In this document: positions 56,984-64,000 of the stretch, piece by piece | Layout of the letters: each line of letters opens with the position of its first letter | Position numbering within the stretch: position 1 is the stretch's first letter | Assembly (NCBI RefSeq): GCF_021740465.1 | Contig: NZ_JAIOZR010000007.1 | Location: 1-64,000, forward strand | DNA length: 64,000 nt | Source: Chlorobium sp. | GTDB taxonomy: Bacteria; Bacteroidota; Chlorobiia; Chlorobiales; Chlorobiaceae | Direction: 5' to 3' | Made by a program: the position numbers and the translations under genes | The notes under the pieces: generated by a model | Database searches by the model: none | Told to the model about the DNA's origin: nothing | Seen by the model: the letters and a program-made list of their open reading frames with translations, nothing else

Positions 56984-58426
56984 TTACCGCCACCCTCCAC
57001 CGAGAGAACGGTAGAGTTCCGCCATGGCTGTAAGATGCTGGCGACGGATGTCGGCAAGAGCAAGTTCGGACTGAAGATAACCGGTCTGGACGGAGATAAC
57101 CTCAAGATAGGTCGCCATGCCGCTCCTGAAGAGCATATTGGAGTTTCCGACAGCCTTTTTCAGGGTAACTACCCTCGCCGATGCGGCCCGCTCCTGCTCT
57201 CGGAGCTTGTCGAGACGTACCAGCGCATCGGAAACCTCTCCAACAGCTTTCAGAAGCGACTGCTTGAAGGTGATTTCGGCCTGTTCCCTGCGGATACGCG
57301 ACTTCTCGTACCCGGCCTTCAGCTCCCCCCGCTGGAAGATCGGCTGAAGAATGGCCCCCTGAACCAGCCCGAAAAGCGATCCGGGAGTGGTGAACCAGTT
57401 GCTGCTGCGAAAGGAGTTCAGACCACCCTGGGCGGTTATGGTGAGCGAAGGGTACATGGCTGCTTTTGCGGAAGCCATATCGGCATGCGCCTCCATCACG
57501 GCCATCTCGGCCTCGCGCACGTCGGGGCGGTTCTGCAGCAGCGCAGCCGGAATGCCCGACGGAAGGTTGTCCGCTACCGGAAGGGAGGCGAGGCCCCTGC
57601 CTCGCAGAACCGCTCCGGGATAACTGCCCAGAAGAATACTGAGCGCATGCTCCTGCACGGCGATCTCCTGTTCGATCTGCGGCACGGTCTGCAGCACGGC
57701 CTGCATGGCGGCTTCCTGCTGCCCGACGGCAAGCATGGTAACCTGGCCGGCGTCGTACTGCAACCGGATCATACCGAGCGTGGTGTCGGCCAGCGCAAGG
57801 TTTTTCCGTGCAATATCGAGCTGGGCGTCGAGCATCCGGAGATTGTAGTAGCCGGAGGCCACATCGGCGGCAAGTTTGGTGCGTACGGCTTTTGCCGCCT
57901 CCACGGTTTTCAGGTAACCGGCCAGTGCACCCTTCTTTTTGCTGCGGATTCTGCTCCAGATGTCAATCTCCCAGGATGTGCCCAGAGAGAGCGTATAATC
58001 CTCGGAATAGCTTCTGCCGAGAGCCTGCTGAAGGCTCGATGCACTGAGGCTGTTGTCGGAAGGACGATTGACTGCCCCCGATGCGCCGAGCGATAACGAG
58101 GGCAGAAAACCGAGCCGGGCCTGTTTCAGGCTCTGTTGGGCGTAGTCGATGTTTTTAAGGGCGATCTGCAGATCATGGTTCCGCACCATCGCCGTATCGA
58201 TAAGAGAAACCAGCACCGGATCGCCGAAAAAAGTGCGGTATGGAATTTCCCCGATCGCCTGCCGCTGACCGGACTGCGCCCCTGCCCCCCGGTAGGATGC
58301 CGGAAGGTTCATCTCTGCACGCCTGTAGGGAGCCGTGGCGCTGCAGGCCGCAAGTGCCATGATGAAAAGCATGGCGAAACCGGGCACCCGCAAGGCCCTG
58401 AAGAGGTTATTTAGCTTTGGTTGCAT
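56984..58426 (-). CDS. RND efflux outer-membrane factor (TolC/OprM type lipoprotein)
   Basis: A 480-residue outer-membrane channel. Signal peptide FAMLFIMALAAC with lipobox LAAC and Cys28 for lipidation. Two repeats of long alpha-helical hairpins (e.g., FYNLRMLDAQLDIARKNLAL-like segment with LALADTTLGMIRLQYDAG, and LRQ... MAELYRSLGGGW at the end) and barrel strands including GTSWEIDIWSRIRSKKKGAL, the NodT family hallmark. It should dock to the adaptor and pump encoded upstream. It lies 23 bases after the pump gene. Confidence 0.9.
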   Translation of the reverse strand: MQPKLNNLFRALRVPGFAMLFIMALAACSATAPYRRAEMNLPASYRGAGAQSGQRQAIGEIPYRTFFGDPVLVSLIDTAMVRNHDLQIALKNIDYAQQSLKQARLGFLPSLSLGASGAVNRPSDNSLSASSLQQALGRSYSEDYTLSLGTSWEIDIWSRIRSKKKGALAGYLKTVEAAKAVRTKLAADVASGYYNLRMLDAQLDIARKNLALADTTLGMIRLQYDAGQVTMLAVGQQEAAMQAVLQTVPQIEQEIAVQEHALSILLGSYPGAVLRGRGLASLPVADNLPSGIPAALLQNRPDVREAEMAVMEAHADMASAKAAMYPSLTITAQGGLNSFRSSNWFTTPGSLFGLVQGAILQPIFQRGELKAGYEKSRIRREQAEITFKQSLLKAVGEVSDALVRLDKLREQERAASARVVTLKKAVGNSNMLFRSGMATYLEVISVQTGYLQSELALADIRRQHLTAMAELYRSLGGGWR

Positions 58427-58449
58427 ATCGTTCTGTTATTGAAGCCCCG

Positions 58450-61400
58450 TTAAAAATCAGGAACATCGTCCGCATCATCGAGCACCGGTGCGTGCGCCGT
58501 CTCGATGCGGTGCGCCGGACCGGAAATACGCTCCTGCAGAGCCTGAAAGATCACGAACAACACCGGAATGATGAAAATGCCGAGCATCACTCCGCTGAGC
58601 ATACCACCAACCGCAGCCCAGCCGATGGAGTGGTTGCCGAGAGCCGACGGGCCGGATGCCCAGAGCAGCGGCAGGAGTCCCACCACGAAGGCGAATGAGG
58701 TCATGAGGATGGGACGAAGCCTTGCCCTCGATCCTTCGAGTGCAGAGAGCACGAGATCCTTTCCCGCCCTCCGGCGCTGAATCGAGTATTCCACGATAAG
58801 AATGGCGTTCTTGGCCAGAAGCCCGATAAGCATGACGATCGCCACCTGAACGTAGATGTTGTTGTCGATTCCCGCCAGCTTGATGCCGAGAAACACGCCG
58901 AGAAGACCGGTCGGAATGGAAAACATCACCGCAAAAGGCAGAATGTAGCTTTCGTACTGAGCGGCAAGCAGGAAGTAGACGAATGCGAGGCAGAGCACGA
59001 AGATGGCCGCCGCCTTGCCCCCGGACTCGGTCTCCTCGCGGCTCATGCCTTTCCAGTCGTAACTGTATCCGGCGGGAAGCGTCTCTTCGGCCACCTCCTC
59101 GACGGCGGTGATCGCCTGGCCGGTACTGTAGCCCGGTTTGACGTTGGCGGTGATGCCTATAGCGTTGAAGAGGTTGAAATGATCGACGGTTTCAGGTCCG
59201 TACACCCTTTTCAGGGAGGCCACAGAGGTGAGAGGCACCATCGATCCCGAGCGGTTCTTCACCGAAACTCCGTTCAGGGAGGAGGGATCGGCACGCTCTG
59301 AAGCTTCGGACTGCATGATCACCCGGTAGTACCTGCCGAAACGGTTGAAGTCGGAGGCCTGCATACCGCCGTAGAGCCCCTGCATAACGGTCATGATATC
59401 GGACGTGCTCACACCGAGCTGCTCTGCCCGGTTTGCATCGACAACCAGTTCATACTGCGGATAACCGGTATTGAAGGGAGTAAAGGCAAAGGCGAACTCG
59501 GGACGCTGCATGATCGCACCGATAAAGCCTCCGGAAACATCGTTGAATTTCTGCAGGCTGCCGGCTGTCCTGTCCTGCAGCACGAACTCCACCCCGCTCA
59601 CGTTGCCGAAACCCGGCACGGTAGGCAGGGTGAGCACATAGAACGACGCGTCGGTGAGCATGGCGAGTTTCTGGTTCATCATGCCGGTAATGGCCTGAAT
59701 GTTTTTCACCTTGCCCCGCTCGGCAATCTCCCGGAGCTGAACGAACATGATGCCGGCCGATGGAGAGTTCGCTCCGGATATGATGTTCACACCCGACACG
59801 GAGATCACCCGCTCGACGCTCTCCTCCCTGTGCAGCAGTGCATCGGCCTCCTTGAGCACCCTGTTGGTACGTTCGAGCGATGCGCCGGGAGGAAGCGTAA
59901 CCGTTATCATGGCAAAGCCGTTGTCCTCGTCGGGAATAAAGCCGGTCGGCGTGGTTCTGAACAGAATAAAGGTCATTGCCGTCACAGCCGCCAGAGCCCC
60001 CATACTCAGCCACTTGTGGTCGATAAGAAAACGCAGGTTCCGGATATACTTTTCGGTAAGTGTCGTAAAGGCGGCATTGAAGCCGCTGAAAAACCGCTCG
60101 CCAAAACCTTTGAACATGACGCGCTTCTTCCTGCCTCCATCGGCGGGAGCGGCAAGAAAAAGCGCGCAGAGCGCAGGACTCAGCGTCAGCGCGTTAACCG
60201 CCGAAATCAGGATGGCCGTGGCCAGGGTAAAGGCGAACTGCCGGTAGAACACACCGGTAGGACCTTCCATGAAGCCGACCGGGAGGAACACTGAAGACAT
60301 CACCAGCGTAATGGAGATGATCGCTCCTGTGATTTCGCTCATGGCGGAGGCGGTAGCGGGCGTAGCCGATAGTCCCCGGTGCTCCATCTTGGCATGCACC
60401 GCCTCGACCACCACGATGGCGTCATCCACCACGATGCCGATGGCCAGCACCAGCGCAAAAAGCGTCAGCAGGTTGATGGAGAAACCGAACAGGTTCATGA
60501 AGAAAAAGGTACCGACAATGGCGACCGGCACGGCAATGGCCGGAATCAGCGTGGAACGGAAATCCTGCAGAAAGATGAACACTACAAGGAACACGAGTGC
60601 GAATGCTTCGAGCAGGGTGTGAACCACCTGTTCGATCGACTCGTCGAGCGATTTCTTGGTACTGTAGGGCACCGCATGACTGATCCCTTCGGGAAAGGAT
60701 TCAGAGGCGTTGTCGAGCACTTTCTGCAGCTCGGTCTGGATAGCGTTGGCGTTGGAGCCCGCCGCCTGATAGATGGCCATGGTCACCGAAGGGCGTCCGT
60801 CCACCTTCGAGTTGACCGTGTAGTCATAAGAGCCGAGTTCGATACGGGCCACGTCACTGAGCCGGAGCTGCATGCCATCCTGGCCGGAACGGATGACGAT
60901 ATTGCCGAAATCCTCCGTAGTGTTGAATTTTCCACGGTACTTGATGATGAACTCCATGGCTTCCCGACTCCCCTCTCCGAACTTGCCAGGAGCGGCCTCG
61001 ATATTCTGCGACTGAATGGCAGCCACCACCTCCGCAGGGGTCATGTTGTAGGCTGCAAGCTGCTGGGGCTTCAGCCAGATGCGCATGGAGTAGTCCTTGT
61101 TGCCGAAAACGGTGGCCTGTCCGACTCCTGGCACCCTCTTGATATCCGGAATAAGGTTGATTTTCGCATAGTTCTGCAGAAAAGTCTCATCGTAATTCGG
61201 GCTCTCGCTGATGAGACTGATCACCATGATCATGCTGTTCTGCTGCTTCACCGTGGTGATACCGCGCTCGATAACCGCCGAAGGGAGCTGGCTTTGCGCC
61301 TGCGAGACCCGGTTCTGCACGTTCACGGCAGCCTGATCGGCATCGGTGCCCAGCTTGAAGTAGACCGTAATGGTCAGCATGCCGTCGTTGCCTGAGGTCG

Positions 61401-61638
61401 AGGTCATGTAGGTCATGTTCTCGACGCCGTTGATCGCCTCCTCGAGGGAAGGCGCAACCGAACGGGCTATGGTTTCGGCGCTTGCTCCGGGGTACATGGC
61501 CGTGACCACCACGCTCGGAGGAGCGATGTCGGGAAACTGCGTAACCGGCAGCCTCCCCATACCCACAATGCCGAGAATAACCAGCACAATGGAAATGACG
61601 GTGGCAAGTACCGGACGTGTTATGAATTTTTCAAACAT
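58450..61638 (-). CDS. RND multidrug efflux pump (AcrB/MexB, HAE1 family)
   Basis: A 1062-residue inner-membrane RND transporter. The proton-relay Asp405-Asp406 lie in LVLAIGIVVDDAIVVVEAVH. Twelve TM helices and two large periplasmic loops are visible, with the N-terminal FITRPVLATVISIVLVILG and DVARIELGSYDYTVN, KPGYSTGQAITAVEEVAEE and AKNAILIVEYSIQRRRAGKD motifs of HAE1 pumps. It exports hydrophobic drugs or toxic compounds using the proton gradient. Central gene of the araC-adaptor-pump-OMF operon, 24 bases after the adaptor. Confidence 0.96.
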   Translation of the reverse strand: MFEKFITRPVLATVISIVLVILGIVGMGRLPVTQFPDIAPPSVVVTAMYPGASAETIARSVAPSLEEAINGVENMTYMTSTSGNDGMLTITVYFKLGTDADQAAVNVQNRVSQAQSQLPSAVIERGITTVKQQNSMIMVISLISESPNYDETFLQNYAKINLIPDIKRVPGVGQATVFGNKDYSMRIWLKPQQLAAYNMTPAEVVAAIQSQNIEAAPGKFGEGSREAMEFIIKYRGKFNTTEDFGNIVIRSGQDGMQLRLSDVARIELGSYDYTVNSKVDGRPSVTMAIYQAAGSNANAIQTELQKVLDNASESFPEGISHAVPYSTKKSLDESIEQVVHTLLEAFALVFLVVFIFLQDFRSTLIPAIAVPVAIVGTFFFMNLFGFSINLLTLFALVLAIGIVVDDAIVVVEAVHAKMEHRGLSATPATASAMSEITGAIISITLVMSSVFLPVGFMEGPTGVFYRQFAFTLATAILISAVNALTLSPALCALFLAAPADGGRKKRVMFKGFGERFFSGFNAAFTTLTEKYIRNLRFLIDHKWLSMGALAAVTAMTFILFRTTPTGFIPDEDNGFAMITVTLPPGASLERTNRVLKEADALLHREESVERVISVSGVNIISGANSPSAGIMFVQLREIAERGKVKNIQAITGMMNQKLAMLTDASFYVLTLPTVPGFGNVSGVEFVLQDRTAGSLQKFNDVSGGFIGAIMQRPEFAFAFTPFNTGYPQYELVVDANRAEQLGVSTSDIMTVMQGLYGGMQASDFNRFGRYYRVIMQSEASERADPSSLNGVSVKNRSGSMVPLTSVASLKRVYGPETVDHFNLFNAIGITANVKPGYSTGQAITAVEEVAEETLPAGYSYDWKGMSREETESGGKAAAIFVLCLAFVYFLLAAQYESYILPFAVMFSIPTGLLGVFLGIKLAGIDNNIYVQVAIVMLIGLLAKNAILIVEYSIQRRRAGKDLVLSALEGSRARLRPILMTSFAFVVGLLPLLWASGPSALGNHSIGWAAVGGMLSGVMLGIFIIPVLFVIFQALQERISGPAHRIETAHAPVLDDADDVPDF

Positions 61639-61662
61639 GGACTGAACGTGTTAAACCATCGT

Positions 61663-62817
61663 TTAATTCTGCACCGCTTTGCCAAAAACCGGTTTCACCG
61701 GCATGCCGTCCTGCAGCCTGCCGAGGCCGCTGGTCACAATCACATCACCCGGCTTCAGTTCGGCGCCGGCGATGTACCGGTCGCCGCTTTTGCCCTTTAC
61801 CGTAAACGCCGTGCGGCGGACCTTTCCCGATTTGTCGAGCCTGAAAACGAAAACCTTGTCCTGCATCTCCACGGTCGCCGCCTGCGGAATCAGCAGCGCA
61901 CCATCGAAGCGGCTTTCAAGCCTTACCCTGCCGGTATTGCCCGTACGGAGCAGTCCGTTCCGGTTGGGGAACACCGCCCTCACGGCAATCGCCGCCGTCG
62001 ACTCGTCGAACTGCCCGCCAACCATTTCCAGCTCCCCTTTTTCCGGATACGGACTTCCGTCGGCAAGCAGCAGCGTCACCGGAGGAACGTTCATGATTTT
62101 CTCCTCGATCGTCGCGCCGGGGTACTGGCGCCGGAACTGCATGAAATCGGCCTCGCTCATGCTGAAATATCCGTACACCTCGCGCACGTCCGAAAGTATG
62201 GTGAGCGGCTTGCTGCCGCTCCGCTCGATCAGGCTTCCCGGGCGGAACGGTATGGTGCCGATATAGCCTCCAACCGGCGCACTGATAACCGTATAGCCGA
62301 GATTGATGCGGGCCGACTGTGCGGCCGCCCTCGCCTGCTCTACATTGGCGTTGGCCGCCTGCAGCGACGCCTTTGCGCTTTTAAGCTGAATATCGGAGAC
62401 CACCTTGTTCTTCACCAGCGGAACAAGCTTGTCGACATCGAGCCTTGCTATGGCCGCCGAAGCTTCAGCCGCATGCTGCGCGGCAAGCGCCAGATTGTAC
62501 TGTTCGCGGTAGAGGCGGCCGTCGATGCGGAAAAGCGGCTGACCGGCCTTGACCAGCGCACCTTCGTCCACATAGATCTTCTCCAGAATACCGTCCACCT
62601 GCGGGCGGATTTCAACATTGATCCTTCCTTCGAGCCTGGCCGGATACTCCTGCATCACCACGGCCGCTTCAGGCCTCAGCTTCAGCGCAGCAAGGGGCAT
62701 GGCCTGATGGGCGCCGGGCCCCTGCTGACCGCCGCAACCGCCAAACGCCAGCAGGGGCACAAAAAAAGCCGCAACAACCGGCATTCGAAAAAAACGTCTG
62801 TGGATCATCATCGTCAT
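61663..62817 (-). CDS. RND periplasmic adaptor (AcrA/MexA-type lipoprotein)
   Basis: A 384-residue adaptor. A signal peptide ending LAFGGCGG with a lipobox makes it a lipoprotein anchored in the inner membrane. Lipoyl half GRINVEIRPQVDGILEKIYV, DEGALVKAGQPLFRID, then coiled-coil hairpin (AEASAAIARLDVDKLVPLVK, LQAANANVEQARAAAQSAR), and VISAPVGGYIGTIPFRPGSL. It links the pump to the outer-membrane factor. Its start is five bases after the araC stop, giving a tightly packed operon. Confidence 0.94.
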   Translation of the reverse strand: MTMMIHRRFFRMPVVAAFFVPLLAFGGCGGQQGPGAHQAMPLAALKLRPEAAVVMQEYPARLEGRINVEIRPQVDGILEKIYVDEGALVKAGQPLFRIDGRLYREQYNLALAAQHAAEASAAIARLDVDKLVPLVKNKVVSDIQLKSAKASLQAANANVEQARAAAQSARINLGYTVISAPVGGYIGTIPFRPGSLIERSGSKPLTILSDVREVYGYFSMSEADFMQFRRQYPGATIEEKIMNVPPVTLLLADGSPYPEKGELEMVGGQFDESTAAIAVRAVFPNRNGLLRTGNTGRVRLESRFDGALLIPQAATVEMQDKVFVFRLDKSGKVRRTAFTVKGKSGDRYIAGAELKPGDVIVTSGLGRLQDGMPVKPVFGKAVQN

Positions 62818-62822
62818 CTCAT

Positions 62823-63749
62823 TTATTTTATAGTAGGAATAGTAGGAAGTAATCCATTGCCGGTACTTGAAAGGGATACGATATGCTTGCGGAAATCTGC
62901 CGGCATATAGCCGGTCTGCGCCTTGAAAAACCTGCTGAAATAGGACTGGTCGCTGAACCCGAGTTCGAAGGAAACCTCCTTGAAGCTCTTTCTCCCGTAA
63001 GCGATTTCACGTTTGGCTTCGAGAATGAGGCGCGAGTGGAGAATGCGGGTAAGCGTCACATCAAACTTGTCGTGCAGAATCTCGTTCAGCCGTTTCGGGG
63101 TAATACCGAGGGCTGAAGCGTAGAACTCCGCATGGCGTTCCTTGCGGAAATGCTTTTCGATCATCTCGAAAAGCAGGCTCATACGCTTGCCGTTCTTGTC
63201 GAAAGAAAAATTCTTCTCCCGATGCAGGCGGGCGATATGCAACAGGAAGGTTTTGAGATAGGCAAGAAGAATGCAGAAATCGTTTTTTCCTCGGCTTTCA
63301 AGAAACATCAAATCCACAAGCTGCTGGAGCGGCGACACCGCCTCCTCGGGAATGCTGATGCCACAGTTGATGAATGGATTGAACAGGATGGTGAACTCGG
63401 GTTCCATGATGCTGCTGAAAAAATCAACGGAAAAAGCGATATAGCAGCCCGAGGGAGCCCGGCCCGAATAAGCGTGCACCTGACCGGGAGCCATGAGATA
63501 CATCAGGCCCGCCTCGACCGGATGCGGCTCGAAATCGATATAATGAAAACTCCCGGTGGACGATGTCGACCAGAGGATTTCAAAAAAATCGTGCCGGTGA
63601 TGCTCTCGCACTATTTCATCCCCCAGCTCCCTGAACTCGGCTATTTCAAAAAAGCTGTTCTCAAGGCGGGCAAGCGGAATATCATGCTTGGGGTTCACGT
63701 GTCTTTCATCAATTGTTAACCAGGTTTTGCACAATTCAGACATAAACAT
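62823..63749 (-). CDS. AraC-family transcriptional regulator
   Basis: A 308-residue regulator. The first 160 residues are a cupin-like sensing domain (HHRHDFFEILWSTSSTGSFH, MAPGQVHAYSGRAPSGCYIA). The C-terminal two helix-turn-helices are YASALGITPKRLNEILHDKF and KEVSFELGFSDQSYFSRFFK, the usual AraC pair with the F(S)DxSYFSRxFK mark. It is the first gene of the efflux operon and is likely to control it, possibly autoregulated. Ligand unknown. Upstream 63750-64000 holds nothing recognisable apart from promoter-like AT-rich DNA. Confidence 0.92.
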   Translation of the reverse strand: MFMSELCKTWLTIDERHVNPKHDIPLARLENSFFEIAEFRELGDEIVREHHRHDFFEILWSTSSTGSFHYIDFEPHPVEAGLMYLMAPGQVHAYSGRAPSGCYIAFSVDFFSSIMEPEFTILFNPFINCGISIPEEAVSPLQQLVDLMFLESRGKNDFCILLAYLKTFLLHIARLHREKNFSFDKNGKRMSLLFEMIEKHFRKERHAEFYASALGITPKRLNEILHDKFDVTLTRILHSRLILEAKREIAYGRKSFKEVSFELGFSDQSYFSRFFKAQTGYMPADFRKHIVSLSSTGNGLLPTIPTIK

Positions 63750-64000
63750 AAAACGAAGTCACATTAAATACGATAGACAATTCTCCCTAAACATTGCACT
63801 TTTCGAACACCCTAAAGAATGCTGCTTATCAAAAAAGCCTTTCCTTCAAGCTTAAAAAAGCTGTTCCCGCCTGCTTTTCCTACTGAAATGTACCCATCCC
63901 CAGCCGCACAAAAAGCGATTTCTTTTCTTAATTTTTTAACCTGAACGAAACAAAGAACGCAAAGGCGAGTGTTGCGGCAGATAAGAGATAATGAACTTTT

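Overview
The window reads as chromosomal DNA of a Gram-negative bacterium. LPS heptose kinase, outer-membrane lipoproteins, an RND pump and a beta-barrel exporter are all present. Gene content and protein style (tandem START proteins, bacillithiol-type PIG-L deacetylase, DoxD-like protein, heptanucleotide repeat arrays, GC-moderate DNA) fit a green sulfur bacterium (Chlorobiaceae). That placement is an inference from recognition, because no photosynthesis marker or 16S gene lies in the window.

Layout. 1-2400 is a small accessory patch: the truncated end of an IS3-family element, three copies of a palindromic REP-like repeat, and two toxin-antitoxin pairs (Phd/PIN and AbrB/PIN). 2390-3840 carries an SRPBCC protein, an SRAP (YedK/HMCES-type) gene with an in-frame tandem repeat, and tRNA-Cys. 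3897-8186 is a four-gene minus-strand cluster: KdnA-like aminotransferase, KdnB-like iron-type dehydrogenase, CMP-sugar synthetase, and a glycosyltransferase with sialyltransferase-like motifs. It looks like a pathway that modifies and transfers a CMP-activated 3-deoxy-ulosonic acid such as 8-amino-Kdo. An array of short hairpin repeats sits inside it. 8599-15145 holds mixed genes (degenerate sigma-like protein, UPF0104 membrane protein, acyl-CoA ligase, acetyltransferase, MutY without its iron-sulfur cysteines, metallo-beta-lactamase-fold hydrolase).

15489-18948 is the conserved ffh-rpsP-rimM-trmD-rplS operon. 19202-23211 has the heptose kinase hldA, two START proteins and a C-terminal processing protease, followed by a very AT-rich stretch without genes (about 23457-24059). 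24078-28151 contains ridA, a tenI-thiE-thiD thiamine operon and ugd. 28200-38142 is mostly housekeeping (lipoprotein, esterase, pepA, DHH phosphoesterase, winged-helix regulator, rlmN, adk, priA). A heptanucleotide repeat array follows priA.

38433-46498 has a DoxD-like protein, an adaptor/ABC permease/ATPase export operon, a membrane HELIH protein, a PIG-L deacetylase, a membrane-anchored SET protein and small unknowns. 46701-52108 is a compact polysaccharide synthesis and export operon (BcsC-like TPR/barrel, cellulose-synthase-like GT2, GH8 hydrolase) with no BcsB and no PilZ domain. 52285-55402 carries an iron-type dehydrogenase, a DUF134 protein, a TDT-family transporter and an OsmC protein. 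55528-55700 is a second heptanucleotide array that runs into the 3' end of the next gene. 55678-63749 is an AraC-led RND efflux operon (regulator, adaptor, pump, outer-membrane factor) with a HI0933-type flavoprotein at its end.

The most interesting points are the putative 8-amino-Kdo/CMP-sugar cluster, the repeat families that have entered coding sequence (SRAP insert and the flavoprotein C-terminus), the cluster-less MutY, and the reduced cellulose-like exopolysaccharide system.
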